Positions 1 to 12,486 are shown, counted from the stretch's first letter. The stretch is DNA of 64,000 nt from Myrmaecium sp. VS I D KN 1 (GCA_019775845.1 JADQAV010000015.1:496001-560000); one strand, 5' to 3'. Program-made: numbers and translations. Notes: generated by a model from the letters alone, not told the origin.

Positions 1-1593
1 ACTCAGGCACCGCCGAGTCAACCGTCCACTCTATGACTTTGATGTGATCTACACCGCTCCCACTCTTGGTGCGGACTTCAATAAACTCTCCACCGTTTGT
101 CTCGGTAGCAACGGCGGACTCAGGACGGCCCCCCACTTTTAATGCATCGTTGATGATGTACTGAAGGACATCGCGCAGGTTCGTATGACGCAGCCCAGGA
201 ACGATGTGAGATTCTGAGGCAAAGGTGGGGGAACTGGGCGCATCTCTCGCATCCAACTCAGAGTCTAGGCCGAACGCCGGCCTCAAGACGTTGTGAGGGT
301 GGGTTATGGTGTCGTTGGAGGATGTTGATCCATGGGAAGGTATCTGCCACGTGCCATCTTTAGCATGATGCTTGTTCGGATTCCCCCAAGTAATGCTATC
401 TCTACGACGTTTGGTGCCACCGTGGAGCATGTTATTTCCGGTGACCACGATGTCCGGCCGTCTGTCCAAGTCGGGGGAGGTAGGTGCAGAACCACCTATC
501 GGCGGGCTGGGGAATCCATCGGGAACGCCCATGTTCATGTCATATGCATGGACTACATTGTCCGCAGCTTCTACGGCGCGTCTCGAACTATCTATAGCCT
601 TGTAAGTCTGGCGCTAATGAAGGCATGGAGTGGAAAATACTCACCTTGTATGACCTCGATGTTTTCCTTCAAAGTTTGAAAAACGCTGCGCACCCTGGGA
701 TCGGTGAGACCTTCCGAGGCCTCTTGTACGGTAGCATACATGACATCCAACATGCCAACGATACCTTGCATAGGTGTCCGGAGCTCGTGCGACAAGCTTC
801 GGGCATATGGTTTAAGAGACTGTGCCATTGAAACGGCATCGTGCGGAACAAGACGTGTCGGGAGAGAGGGATCCAGAGCCTTCGGGGTTCCAAATGTCGT
901 CCCGCGCAACAACCGCTCCAGGATCATGTCTTCAAGGGAGTGGCAGATGGCTTCTACGAAGCTCCATGTCAATGTTCGTTTCGAAAGGCCTTTCGCAGAC
1001 CACATGAGTCCAAAATGCGCGAAGCACTTGCCACCGGCGAAGAGCGGAATGCCGATGTAAGCTTCCGCGGGGACTTTGAGCGTGTTAGGATTATTGAGGA
1101 TGAAGTCGTTTAGTCCGTCCGGGACGATGAAGATTTTGTCGTGACGCATGTAGGCACACGGGCACGAATAGGCGTGATACTTGAAGTTTGTGAGAGAAGT
1201 AACGTCTCCTTGGTCATCTTTAACGTAGAAAGCGGTGCCCATGAGGCATGACCCGGGCTCGCCGATAGGGGGCAGTTCCACAGCAAGGTCCTCGTTGTCG
1301 TATATCATCCGCTTCGAAACGAAGGCATACTGTGCACCGGTGATATCCGCGAGCCCCTCCGTCAATTTACTCCAGAAAGTTTCGGTGTCGGTGCCGCGAA
1401 GACCTGTCTTCAGGTCTATCAATTTCTCCAACGCATTCCCTTCTGCCACGCTGTATAGCGCACCGAGACCTTCGACGAACCCTTCTTGCCCGCTGTGGAG
1501 GACCGCCCCAGGAGAGGCTTGGGAGAAGCATACGGATTCGCGCGTGAGTTTATCCGGAGGTTCGCCATCCGTTCCCAGTCCACCTTCCCTCAT
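1..1593 (-). CDS. GAF-domain hybrid histidine kinase, partial (C-terminus off window)
   Basis: Sensor kinase of the fungal two-component phosphorelay, probably cytosolic. The N-terminal exon (1593 down to 645) holds a GAF-like domain at about residues 75-225 and a HisKA dimerisation/phosphoacceptor helix with the H-box SLSHELRTPMQG (His about 269). A 53-bp intron (592-644, GTGAGT...TATAG) leads into a second exon that stays open to base 1 and ends just as an N-box-like segment begins (LRDVLQYIINDALK). The rest of the ATPase domain and any receiver domain lie outside. The chosen ATG at 1593 is the first in this frame close to the conserved part. A further N-terminal exon between 1594 and 1955 is possible, because a second reading frame there is protein-like. 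The numbered HHK group is not assigned. The kinase identity is secure; the true start is not. Confidence 0.88.
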
Positions 1594-4500
1594 AATGCGT
1601 GTTCCGCGTGGCCCTCCAGTTTGATCTCTCCGCCGCTCGTCGTGGTGTAGTCCCGGAGGTGAAGCCTGTCGGGTGATTTGGAAGAAGGTGATCCAGCGCC
1701 CCGGTTGCTGTAAGAGCTCTGGTGGAGCTCGGTGTTGCGATGTCGGTCCTTGCCGTGCGCAAGCAAGGGATGGGAAGATCGTATGGCGGAGGCTGACAAG
1801 GCGAGGAGGTTCGGATCGGTAGGCAGGTCTGACAAGTGTACGGGATGGAATAGGCTGAGTGTAGATAGCAGTGAAAGAGCTACGAGGCGCTCTGCGAGAG
1901 GCTGCCGGGGCTGCACTGGTGGGAATGCGGGCGGAGCAGGGCAGGGAAGGCGCAAGGTATGTGCACAGCGCGAGATGAGGGAGTGGGCATGGTATGCGGA
2001 TTAGCTGGGGCGCGTAGGAAGTAATAGGGAAGGTTCACTTGGTGTGGACGAGTCCGTGTGCTCGGGCGGGCGTTCTAGATCCTCATGGCTGAACTACGGC
2101 GTTTGTCGCGCCGTCCGGGCGCACTCGCTCCAGCAACCGCCGCGGGCTGCCAATAGCCGAAGGACTTTTACCTGCCTTAAATAGGTGCGGCCGAAGCCTA
2201 GGAGTCCTAAAGTGGGCTAGACTTGGTGTACGGTATCATGTACGTACGGATACTGTGATGCCTCCGATATAATGGCATTTTTGGGCAGCATTTGGCTGTT
2301 ACCTACACCTCTGGCTGAAAGAGAGAGGGAAACTCGAGGGTACTACTGTATGTACCTCGGTGCCAGTACATACTCCATATCGATTGGCTGCAATGTTCAG
2401 TACTACTAGGAGTAGTTAACCACTCACTCGGTAAGCAGATCTAACTATCTACAGTCAGCGCTGAAACGCATAAATACCCTACTGTAAATATTCAATCGGC
2501 GTGGTCATCCCTGTTCGATCTTTATCGTCATCACCACCATCATTGAGAGCGCTGCCGCACCGGTTGGGTGGTGCCCCGGCTGAGGAGGTTGCCTGGCTAA
2601 GATGATGTTACTGTACGTGTCGTGGACCTATACCCAGTACTGAGTATATGCCTACCTACTTTAATAGGTATGTACTAGGTCAGTGAGGGCATCGTGAGTT
2701 ACAGCAGGGACAGCTGAGGTTATCTGATGGTGCAGTGGTTCAGGTTGTAACTGGAACTGAATTAGTCAATGAAACTCCCGCCGTCCCGTTCTCCGCAAGA
2801 CGGGAGTTCCATGGGTGATGGGAGCTCGGTCGTGCCCCGGCGGCGCCCGCACTTCGTCACGCCAGGAGAAAAAAGAGCCACCGAACTGAACAACGAACAA
2901 AGAGCTGCTGCAGGAGCATGCGCAGGTGCAGTGCTGGGAGGCTAGGAAAGACGGGAGGTTAGAGGATCTTGACGACCAGGGCAGCCAGGAATGCGTCCGG
3001 TGTGCGGCGTCCGGCGTTCGGCATCCGATTGGAGTACTTCCATGTACAAATATTGTATAAAAAACCGTCTGAGAGCGCCTCCTTTGGCGGTTCCCTGGGC
3101 CAGAACGGAGCGATCTGCTCGATTGTTACCGTAGCCGGTAGCGCGGGGGCCAGAGGTCGAGCACAGCTTGGCGATTTAGAGCATGGCGTGCGCCTTAGTC
3201 GAGCCATGCAGCGCCGATCCCCACCAACCCAGTCGCTGCTTCCACGACTGTGCACAGTGCACTTTTCTACTCCAGACGTCTGTTCGCTCGGCCACCCTCC
3301 CACCTCCCACCCCCTCTCCCCGCACACAACTCCCATCTTGTCTGAGATACAGTTGCCGCCGTCAAATCTGACTCGGATCCGATCTTGCGGCATGGTGTCG
3401 TCATCGTCGTTGCACTCTCTCGACTGTTCCGAACGCTGGCACGGGCTCCTTCTCAAGCACTCCATATTCAAACTCAGCTCTCTCGCCGACTCCGCTGGGA
3501 GCTGACGAGGTCTGCGCACGCTGAGTGTTGGGCGAAGTGAGGAGCTATGCCAGACCAGGCGCCTAGATGCCTTCCGGCATGCATGGGCCCTCCCGTCAGC
3601 TCATTTGAAGAATTGCTAAGCGGTGCAGGCTTGGCTGTCGTCAGCGGCTTATGACGAGACGCCCGATATTAGAGCCACCCACATCCTTCCCCTTTTACTC
3701 AGTGCCAGTACGAATCTGTCTCTAGCCCCAGAGCATTCGCGGGCTTCAGTTAACGCCTCCTCTTCCTTCGAACTGTTTACCTACATACGTGCAGGTACAA
3801 TATATTGTAGAGAACTCTGGGACAGCCCCTTCCGCGGTCCGTAATCTTCAAACGGTCTCCATCGGAGCGCGCTGAGTTGCAGTGCGACATTACCAGGAAT
3901 GGGAATCAAGGTCTAATTTGCTCATCAGTATGAAGCCCATCCAATATCTGCCTGAGCTCGACGAGCACCGGTTTGCGCCTCTCTGCCGTGCTCCATAGCA
4001 TGTCCAGGCAAACACGTTCCCTGGAAGACGGATAATACCGAAGCTTAACGTTAATTCAAGCCTCCAGCGCTGATCGCCATCTCGATACCCCCTCTGCTGC
4101 GTGTCACGGTAGGTTCGGAACTCACCTCCAGCGAGCCAGGAGAGATTTTTCTGCAGTCGAACGCTGTCTGGACCCCCGGGTGTTCTGATTATATCTCGGA
4201 CATACAACGGGTGCCTGGTACCGATGGAGCCGTCCACTCCACTCTCCGCTTTTCTCCGTACATCGATAGCGGAATGTTCCAAATGGCCATTCTGTGCCGA
4301 GACTGTGAACCAGGCCACGGAGTATCTGAACCCTCAACACCGCTCGCGTGATAGATGATCCCCTCAAGCCGGAGGTAAATCCCTTGTAGACCTGGAACCC
4401 TTCCAGAGCTTGATGCATCCAGGACTCTGGGAGTTGGCCTCGGTCTGGTTGGCGTGTATCTTACACTGACGATCGCGCCAATTCTATGAAATTATGGTGG

Positions 4501-6692
4501 GTAAGTTCTCCGGACCTTCAGCGTGAAATTCCAACATGGTGAAAGTCACCTCGTGGACGGACTACAGCCCCTGAAGTTTCCGCTTAGCGGCTGTCACGCC
4601 CGTGCGAAGTGCCAAACTCCCTGGCGTACCGGGTTTCAAGTGATGCTTGACATAATACGGCTCGGGAGATCTCCGGTTAGTTTTACATATGTCTTTGACA
4701 AGGCTATTGCTTGAAGCTCACAGAATGCCTATGTACAAGTCAAGTATCATACGGAGCATGAGGACCTGTTGGCCCCAATGGCCGTACTCCTGGCGCACGC
4801 CGAAACACGTTCGAGTCCGAGTTGTGCAAAGTATACTGGTCCAGGTATCAATTGATACAGTAAGGTTGAGTCCCATCAACCTCCGCTCTCGCGATTTTGC
4901 ACCGCAGCCACTGCATAGGACCCCTCCTTATGGAGCACGCTTTTGCTTGCGGCGTAAGTGGCCCTTTCGTTTGACGATGCACTTGGGATGGGCTGATCCG
5001 ATCAGCAAAACACCAATCATGGCAAGGCGAACTCTTGCGAGTCGATCAAACGGGCGGTTTGCCTGCCTTGGCCCGTCCCGAGTCCAGACCCCGACCCCGC
5101 GCCGTTCCGCTGCCGCCACCAACATCAGAATCATCCCATAAAACAGCCTTCCCGTCTTCCCATGCCACAGCGCTGCGCAAAGCGGCGCCAGAAAAAAAAC
5201 GTCCCTTCTGCTTTTAAGCAGCCGCTGACGCGCCATGAGATCCCTGACAGCTTTCTAGATCGGCCCATCGCGGCTCCGGGAATAACTATCCATCCGCCTC
5301 TTGTGTTCCGCTCACGGAATCTTCCCTTCGGGCGGAGGGCTATCACATGGAACAGACATCGTCGGCTGTCGGCAACGGAGAGCAGAAGGCGGATGACCTT
5401 CTCGACCTTCTCAGTAACCGCGGCCCGCCTTCCAGCAACTGCGGACTGGATCTAGAAAACGGGCGATATGGGAGTTCCGAGAGAACCACGAGAGCGGATA
5501 CACGCCTCAGACTCTTTGCAGGGCATGGCGAAAAGCGCCACGGGCCTAGGCACCCAGCACACTCAGCCAGTTTTCTTTTCCTTTGAGGCACCGCCGATGG
5601 CGTTCAGCCATCCAGTTTGCGTCTCCTGAAGCGCTTGCGCTCCGCGGATGGATGACAGCTCGATTCACACTCGTCTCGGCGTGATCGAGCTCTTACTCAC
5701 TGTTTCACAAGGCTTGCGCCTCTTGACTTTACCCCGGTCACTATTCTTCTTTCTCCTTTTCCACGCCGACGATACGTCAGGCCGCCTGGCCTGGCCTGCT
5801 TGTGTCCACTGACGAGAAACAGAATAAGAACACGGACCTGGCCAGCCAGCGAGAAGAACAACAAGAACCGCCTATGTTCTGGATAGAAAGCTCTGACCGC
5901 CCGACGGGGTACGTCCGTATTGTCCCGTCCGTTTCGTGATACTTGCCGACGTTCACCTTATGGGGCTTCGCCCTATTGTTTCTTTTCCCTATTTTTTCAA
6001 AAAGAGGCATCTTCTCCCCTGCCTTTCGCTTCGTTCCGGATCCGTCCCCAAACCACCATTCCGGACCGAGCCATGCATTTATTCATTCCTGTCTGGATGC
6101 AATCGGGGATGTTGCCATGTGCCTCCTCATTCTCGTCTCTAGCCGTCTTCCCTTATAGACCTCCATACCGCTCATTTCTTTTACATCGTGTCATCTTCTG
6201 TTTTTCCTTTCCCATTCTTTCTCGCCGTTTCACCCAGCAGTCCATCAAGATGGGTTGAAAATATCCGTTGCCTTCGTGACACTCGACGGGACGTCGTAAT
6301 TTGACTCATATCGCAAGTCGCTGGAGGAGGAGAGGAGGGGAAAGGCTTTCGGCGTGTTGCCCTTCGTAGTAGATCACGGCGTTCACGCCGAGCCCAGCTA
6401 ACCCCCCGTCACCCGCCTTTTGGGCCTGTAAGAAATCCAAAGCAGGGGTGATGGAGAAAATGTTTTACTGAAGACATCATGGATGAAAGCTTTTGGATAA
6501 GCCACAATAGTGATACTGCACAGCCTACAAGCTAGCTATCTAACAACGCGAAGTAAAGAAAAGAACGCCGTGATGCATAAATACCCTCGAAGAACGCGTA
6601 TATATGTGCCTGCTCGTCATTCCCTGCTACCAATACAACTTTCCGCAGCTCATATCCGTATCTCGCAGGCCGACGCACCACCATCACCATCA
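1594..6692. other. 5.1 kb stretch without a convincing gene
   Basis: Contains the presumed promoter of the histidine kinase (about 1600-2200) and the 3' side of the BIG1-like gene. Several ORFs of 60-190 codons occur, but none shows a recognisable domain, an intron pattern that extends it, or consistent coding bias. Overlapping frames on both strands are equally open around 2960-3520 and 3890-4420. I see no tRNA, terminal repeat or RIP signature. Confidence 0.5.
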
Positions 6693-7795
6693 CTACTGCT
6701 GCTTCTTCTGCGCCGCGGGACCCATCTCCTTGCTGAACGCGTAGTAGCTCACCTCCAACCCGGTGACGGCCCGGATGCCGACGTACAGGATCGCGACGAA
6801 GGGCAGGATGGCAAGCAGACCCATGAAGATGCCTACGTTCACCCATTATTAGAAGATGATCATCGCAGGGACGCGGATGCATGTCGGGGAAACTTACCTG
6901 GGCTCAAGAACTGATACTTCTCGAACAGCCCGACGTCGGCTCCGGTCGCGTTCCGGTCGGGGCGCGACGCGGAGAGGTCGCGCTTCAGGTCCATGCGCAC
7001 GGTGGCGGCGTCGGACAGGTCGCCGTCTTCCATGGCGTAGAGCTGCGTCCGCATCTCGGCCTCGTCGTGCGCGGAGGACGCGGCGCGGGGCGCGGTCGTG
7101 TAGATGACGGTGTGGGCGTCGTTGCCGAGGCTGGCGAGGACGGAGGCGAGGAAGGAGTCGTGGGTGAGGAGGCCGCCGGCGGCTCGGGGAGCGGGAAAGT
7201 CGACCGTGATCAGACGGGGGGTCGGTGCGGTGTCGAGGTTGATGATGCCGGCTGAAGCGGAGGGAGGGGGAGGGGTTTAGTATGGTTCTTTGGTGGCTAT
7301 GATGCGGGATTGATGGGAAGGGGGGCCTTACTGCTGGCGTCGATGTGGACTGACGAGGCGCCGCAGGTGGTCTTCAGCACGTCGGCGATGGAGCGGACGT
7401 CGAGTCCTCCGTACACGTCCGGGACGGCGACGGCGGTTTCGGTGCGTCGGTCCTCGCCTTGGAGTCTTCTCCGCAGATGCGGTACATTGCGGCGGTAATC
7501 GAGGGAGGAGACGTTGGGCTGGGAGACGATGATGTAGTCGTCGGAGGGGCAGCTGCGGAGCGACTTGACGACCGCCTCGGTGATGGGAGCCGCATCGGAC
7601 ACTTGGAGGTCGAGCAGCTCGGGCACATCGAGTCTGCGATCGGTCTTAGCTTTGGACAAGATGGATTGAGGACAGGATGTGGGAGGCCGGCTTCTACCGT
7701 GAGCTGGAGAACAGGAAGAACGGGGAGGTATCTTGGAAAGCGGCGGTGAATGGAGCTGTTACTAGAGCGAGCGCGGCGAATCTGTAAAGCCCCAT
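6693..7795 (-). CDS. BIG1: BIG1/VOA1-family ER membrane protein
   Basis: ER-resident type I membrane protein. In yeast, Big1 is needed for normal beta-1,6-glucan in the cell wall, and its relative Voa1 helps assemble the V-ATPase. Four exons (7795-7698, 7633-7332, 7251-6898, 6832-6693) give 297 residues: a signal peptide (MGLYRFAALALVTAPFTAA), a variable lumenal part, then the family's hallmark C-terminus FEKYQFLSPG, one membrane span (GIFMGLLAILPFVAILYVGI) and a short tail ending KEMGPAAQKKQQ. The conserved span is split by a 65-bp intron with a clean GTAAGT donor. The first intron was placed so that FSSS joins RLDVPELLDL in frame. The gene is divergent from the NF-X1 gene and shares about 0.9 kb of promoter with it. 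The BIG1 name rests on remembered family sequences. Overall length and topology fit the family. Confidence 0.82.
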
Positions 7796-8685
7796 CGCTG
7801 GCGATGTGAATCTGGCGAACGTGAGTCTCTCAATCACTCTCACATCCAGGACGTACGTGCTCCACGATAGGTGATAGGTGTAGCTGGAGGTACCCGGTAG
7901 GTAAGGTAGAGCTCACCGCCTTCGGACATAGATTATTCCGTGCTATGGCGCGCCTTCCCCGGGCACGGTTGACGATTCGCCTCCGAGGCTCACGTTCAAA
8001 GTGGCATAAAATCATATGTAGGGAGCATTTACCAAGCTATATGGAGTAGGTTTCTTTTCAAGGTCATCCTGATGAACTTCCTTCTCTAAGGCTTACAGAT
8101 CTGCCTGCATCTTTGACGTTTGGTAGCACTTCTTATAGATCACCTGGCACCGGACAAGTCTGTGTATAAATAGAGCGGTTCCGATTACACTGGAGTGAGC
8201 AATTGCCTACATACTGTATGCATGCTGAGCCATACCGTACTATTTATCCATAGCGAACCATCGACCATTTTCAAGTCGTCCAAGAATCCCATGCCTGCCT
8301 GAGTCATCTCCCATCCCCGCCTCCGGACTGCTTGCGCCGATTGTTTGCCTGAGGTACTAAATCAGCGCCGCCTCCGAAACGATCTTTCCCGCTTGGACCC
8401 TGACTGCCTTCTTACATATCCGCTTGCCACTCTTCTTCCTCGCCCTCTCTCTCAAACTCCAGGTTGTCGCTTGCGCTGCTCTTGTTCTCCGCCGTGCTCA
8501 GTGGCCTTTACTTTTCTTTGCTTGAGGACCATTCGTTTCCCAGGAGCATCTCTACTGCGTTCCTTTACCTGTTCCCTGATCAGCTGTTCTTTACCAACTC
8601 AGCTCAAGATCTTTTCTTTCCTGGCTCCCAAGTGTCGACTCCAGGCCGTTATCCGCTAAGAAGGGAGACCAAAAACGTACAGTCC
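7796..8685. promoter_or_regulatory. Divergent promoter region, BIG1-like / NF-X1-like
   Basis: An 890-bp spacer between two divergent start codons. A TATA-like TATAAATA lies at about 8165, oriented toward the NF-X1 gene some 520 bp upstream of its ATG. The stretch 8340-8685 is pyrimidine-rich, with an open frame lacking an ATG that runs into the NF-X1 coding sequence, and is best read as 5' leader. Confidence 0.4.
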
Positions 8686-11600
8686 ATGTCTGCAGCCATA
8701 TCTGCGCCGCCTGCCGCGCCTGGAAACTCAGGACCTACGAACGAATCCACGAACACGCAACGGAGAAATCGACCGCGTCGCCGCCCGAACAGGGCTCAAA
8801 CGACTGGGGATCAGAGCGGAGGGCAACAGGCAGAGCATGCGCCGCAACAACCGCAAGGCCGGTCAAGAGGTGGAAGGGGAGGTCGTGGTGGAAGAGCTTT
8901 GCCGGGGCGAAATGCTGGACAGTCAACCACAGAACCGCAACCGCCGGCGGCGGAAGCTGCTGGTGATGTCGCGGCAGGGAATGCCACGGCTCGTCAGAAC
9001 CATAGGAGAGAGCGGGGAGGGGGTAGGGAAGGAACACAGGCCCACGGGCGCGGCGGCAATGCTCGAAGAGGTGGACGGCGTGAGCAACCTCGAGCGCAGA
9101 ACATCAACACGTCCATGACTGTACAGGGCAGACAATTCGGTGGTCAGCTGACAACAGAGGTTGCTTCTGCTGAATCGACAGTTCCGTTGGAATCTCAGTT
9201 ACATGCGGAGGCGGCCCCTTTTACCCCCGGACAGGCGCCTACACAGCCTCGTGCGCAGCGTGCCCAACAACCTCGAAAACGCAGAGCGTCCAAGTCCACC
9301 GCCCCTGACATCGCCACGCGGACCCATGAAGACATTGACAATGGGCAATACGAATGCCCTATCTGCACCAACGAGATTATGCGAAACTCCAAGGCCTGGT
9401 CGTGTAGGACCTGCTGGACGGTGTTCCATCTGGGCTGTATCAAGAAATGGTCGACTAATGAAGGCTCCGCTATGGCAAGACAACAAACGCAAAATGGAGA
9501 GGATCCGCCTCCCAGGCAATGGAGATGCCCCGGCTGTAACCTACCCAAGGATGTCCTGCCGTCGGTTTTCACGTGTTGGTGCGAGAAAGAGGTTGAGCCC
9601 AAATCACTTCCCGGACTTCCTCCGTTCTCTTGTGGACAGACATGTTCGAGACCGCACGTCGTTCCGAAAAAGTGTCCACACCCTTGTCCGAACATCTGTC
9701 ATGCCGGTCCCTGTCCCCCTTGCGAACATATGGGGCCCACTCAGAGCTGTTTTTGCGGCAAGGAAGTCTCTACCAAACGATGTGTCGACACGGATTACGA
9801 CAACGGCTGGAGTTGCGGTAACATCTGCGGGGAGCTCATGCCTTGTGGAGAGCATTACTGCGAGCGTCCCTGCCATGAGGGCTTATGCGGGGCTTGCGAG
9901 GTGCGGATCGACGCTCGTTGCTACTGTGGGCAGGTGGAGAAAGCGCTTCTCTGCTGTGACCGTGGCGACGAAGTGGATTGTAAACGGGCTCATTTGATGG
10001 GCAGTGGCGAAGAGGTGGTGGAATCGTGGGTTGGCCGGTTCCAATGCCCAAACATCTGCGGTCGCGAGTACGACTGCGGAATACATCGTTGTCAACAAAG
10101 CTGTCATCCTCAGGATACGCAGCCTCCTCACTGCCCCCGATCGCCTGACGTTGTATCCCACTGCCCTTGCGGCAAAACTTTGCTCTCAGACATAACAGAT
10201 AACGCGCGCATCAGCTGCGAGGATCCAATCCCTAACTGCAAGAAACCATGTGGAAAACCTCTTGCTTGTGGCCATACTTGCGAGCAACTCTGCCATTCTG
10301 GAGAATGCCGGCCCTGTTTGAGGACCGTCGAAATACACTGCCGATGCGGCCGCACGACTTCCCGAACCCTCTGTCATCAAGGCATCGATGAGCCCCCTCA
10401 ATGTATGCGAGTCTGCAAAGTCACTCTGAATTGCGGACGCCATGAATGTGGCGAGCGTTGCTGCACCGGCGAAAGGAGAGCTTCCGAGCGGCAAGCTAAT
10501 CGGCGCAGACTTCGTCCGCTGGGTTCTACTCCTCGGCCAGTTGAGGATACTTTCGAAGCAGAGCATATCTGTACGCGACCGTGCGGCCGATTGCTGAAGT
10601 GTGGGAATCACCATTGTCAGGAGCTGTGTCATAAGGGGCCCTGCGGCAGCTGCCGTGAAGCCATCTTCGATGAGGTCAGCTGCAACTGTGGACGGACTGT
10701 GCTTCAACCTCCGCTTCCTTGTGGCACGAAGCCACCCCCATGCCGCTTCCAGTGCGAGCGTCCCAAAACATGTGGCCATCCCCAAGTGGCGCATAACTGC
10801 CACATGGACGATGAGGAATGTCCAAAATGCCCGTTTCTCACGGTCAAAGCCTGTTTGTGTGGCAAGAACACACTCAAGAATCAGCCTTGCTGGCTCACGG
10901 AGGTGAGGTGCGGGAACATCTGTGGTGCGAAGCTGAAATGCGGATCCCACCGCTGTCGAAAACCATGCCACCGGCCTGGCGAGTGCGAAGATGACGGCAA
11001 GCACTGTGAACAGGCTTGTGGGAAGGAGAAGTCATGCGGGCATCCGTGCTCCGATAAGTGCCATGCTCCTTTCCCTTGCAAGGAGGACAAGCCTTGCCAG
11101 CACAAGATCTTCATCACCTGTGAGTGCCAGCGTATCAAGCAGGAAGCTCGGTGTGGCGCGAGCAAAACCAACCTCCAGGGCAATGCGACCAAGTCTCTGA
11201 AGTGCGACGACGAGTGCGCCCGCCTGGAACGGAACCGCAAACTTGCGCTTGCGCTGTCGATCGACCCTTCCACACGCACCGACGATCACATTCCTTACAG
11301 CACAGAAACCCTCAACCTCTATCAATCCCTCGGCACCTGGGCTGCGGAACGCGAAAAGGAGATTCGAATCCTCGCTGCCGATGAGACCGAGAGGCGCCTG
11401 CGTTTCAAGCCTTGCCCTGCGACTCAGCGGGCTTTCTTGCATCACTTGGCCGAAGACTTCGGCATGGATAGCGAGAGCATGGATCCGGAACCTCATCGCC
11501 ACGTCGCGATCTTCAAGACCCCTCGCTTCGTGATGGCGCCCATCAAAACTCTCGCCCAGTGCGTGCGAATTCGAATGAGTCAGCGCGCCGCCGCGCCGGC

Positions 11601-12486
11601 GCCGGCGCCCGCTGCCGCTGCGGGAACGGGCACGAAACTGAAGTCTTCCACCATCCTGGGCGAGCCCTACAACGCGTTCCTCCTGACGAACGCCCGGTTC
11701 GGGCTGACGATCGACGAGCTCCGCGCCGCGATCCGCACCGCCGTTCCGGCCGGGACGACGCTGGACATCGACTTCCTCCCGTCGGAGGAGATCGTCCTCC
11801 GACCGTCCGCTCCCGCACTCCCCGAGCGCGACCTCGAAGCCCACCTCACCCCGCTGAAACCCGCGCTGGCCAAGGCGGTCCAGACCAACGCCCTGGGCAC
11901 GCTCCAGCTCTGCCGCGTCGACGCGAGCCTCAACGTCCAGCGGCGCGAGGCGGAGGAGGAGGCGGGCCGGGAGAGCGGCTGGAGCAAGGTCGCGGCCAAG
12001 CACGCGGTGCCGCGGCCGCGGGGGGCCGCGCCCGCGCCCCTGAGCGGGGCCGGCCGGAACGGGTTCGCGGTCCTGGGCTCGGGACTCCTGGCCAAGCGGC
12101 GCGAGGAGGAGCGGCTGAGGATGGAGGAGGCGAAGGAGAAGAGGAGGCGGGAGAAGGAGAAGGAAGCTAGCGTCGTCGTCGATGATTGGGAGCAGGCGGA
12201 GTTGGAGGAGGAGCGGAAGGAGATGGAGGCTGGTGGAGCCAGTGCGGATGATGAGGCCGACGAGAAGCGGTCAGCTGGTGATAGTGGTAGTGGTGAGAGT
12301 GGTACTGGTGGAGAGCATATCAGCGGTGAAGATGCTGCGGATGGGGTCGCGGACACGCCTGCTGAAGTGACCAGTGGATCTGGATCTGAAGAACCGGGTG
12401 AAGAGGCTGCCGGCGCAGGGACGGCAGCTGTAGAGGCGTCTGGTGGTGAAGAGCAGGCTGGGGATGCTGTCTCTGCGGCGAGTTAG
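8686..12486 (+). CDS. NF-X1-type zinc-finger protein (FAP1 homologue)
   Basis: Homologue of yeast Fap1 and animal NFX1, a large cysteine-rich protein probably acting as a RING E3 ligase or transcription regulator. Single exon, 1266 residues from ATG 8686. The frame is open upstream but has no ATG there, and 8686 directly precedes protein-like sequence. Order: Arg/Gly/Gln-rich N-terminus (1-200) with RGG-like runs; a PHD/RING-like C4HC3 finger starting CPICTNEIM at about 223-285; a long array of NF-X1 fingers of the CG-x-H-x-C-x-x-x-C-H type (about 313-810); an R3H-like nucleic-acid-binding segment (about 880-960); then an Ala/Glu-rich tail. The 3' third (11.58-12.1 kb) is much more GC-rich than the finger region, suggesting a fast-evolving linker. 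Convergent with the Hcp-like gene, 223 bp between stop codons. Confidence 0.9.
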   Translation: MSAAISAPPAAPGNSGPTNESTNTQRRNRPRRRPNRAQTTGDQSGGQQAEHAPQQPQGRSRGGRGGRGGRALPGRNAGQSTTEPQPPAAEAAGDVAAGNATARQNHRRERGGGREGTQAHGRGGNARRGGRREQPRAQNINTSMTVQGRQFGGQLTTEVASAESTVPLESQLHAEAAPFTPGQAPTQPRAQRAQQPRKRRASKSTAPDIATRTHEDIDNGQYECPICTNEIMRNSKAWSCRTCWTVFHLGCIKKWSTNEGSAMARQQTQNGEDPPPRQWRCPGCNLPKDVLPSVFTCWCEKEVEPKSLPGLPPFSCGQTCSRPHVVPKKCPHPCPNICHAGPCPPCEHMGPTQSCFCGKEVSTKRCVDTDYDNGWSCGNICGELMPCGEHYCERPCHEGLCGACEVRIDARCYCGQVEKALLCCDRGDEVDCKRAHLMGSGEEVVESWVGRFQCPNICGREYDCGIHRCQQSCHPQDTQPPHCPRSPDVVSHCPCGKTLLSDITDNARISCEDPIPNCKKPCGKPLACGHTCEQLCHSGECRPCLRTVEIHCRCGRTTSRTLCHQGIDEPPQCMRVCKVTLNCGRHECGERCCTGERRASERQANRRRLRPLGSTPRPVEDTFEAEHICTRPCGRLLKCGNHHCQELCHKGPCGSCREAIFDEVSCNCGRTVLQPPLPCGTKPPPCRFQCERPKTCGHPQVAHNCHMDDEECPKCPFLTVKACLCGKNTLKNQPCWLTEVRCGNICGAKLKCGSHRCRKPCHRPGECEDDGKHCEQACGKEKSCGHPCSDKCHAPFPCKEDKPCQHKIFITCECQRIKQEARCGASKTNLQGNATKSLKCDDECARLERNRKLALALSIDPSTRTDDHIPYSTETLNLYQSLGTWAAEREKEIRILAADETERRLRFKPCPATQRAFLHHLAEDFGMDSESMDPEPHRHVAIFKTPRFVMAPIKTLAQCVRIRMSQRAAAPAPAPAAAAGTGTKLKSSTILGEPYNAFLLTNARFGLTIDELRAAIRTAVPAGTTLDIDFLPSEEIVLRPSAPALPERDLEAHLTPLKPALAKAVQTNALGTLQLCRVDASLNVQRREAEEEAGRESGWSKVAAKHAVPRPRGAAPAPLSGAGRNGFAVLGSGLLAKRREEERLRMEEAKEKRRREKEKEASVVVDDWEQAELEEERKEMEAGGASADDEADEKRSAGDSGSGESGTGGEHISGEDAADGVADTPAEVTSGSGSEEPGEEAAGAGTAAVEASGGEEQAGDAVSAAS

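Noticed and set aside
2959-3519. Long overlapping ORFs on both strands (about 180 codons each)
   Set aside because: No domain, no intron logic, and both strands equally open; looks like chance in a stop-poor stretch.
3890-4418. Minus-strand ORFs that look mildly protein-like
   Set aside because: I could not link the frames into a sensible protein or recognise a family; could be an old relic but unsupported.
8464-8685. N-terminal extension of the NF-X1 frame
   Set aside because: The open frame begins at a TTG and contains no ATG before 8686; hydrophobic leader-like translation is a by-product of pyrimidine-rich 5' UTR.
11032-12003. 323-codon minus-strand ORF opposite the NF-X1 gene
   Set aside because: Antisense shadow over GC-rich coding sequence.
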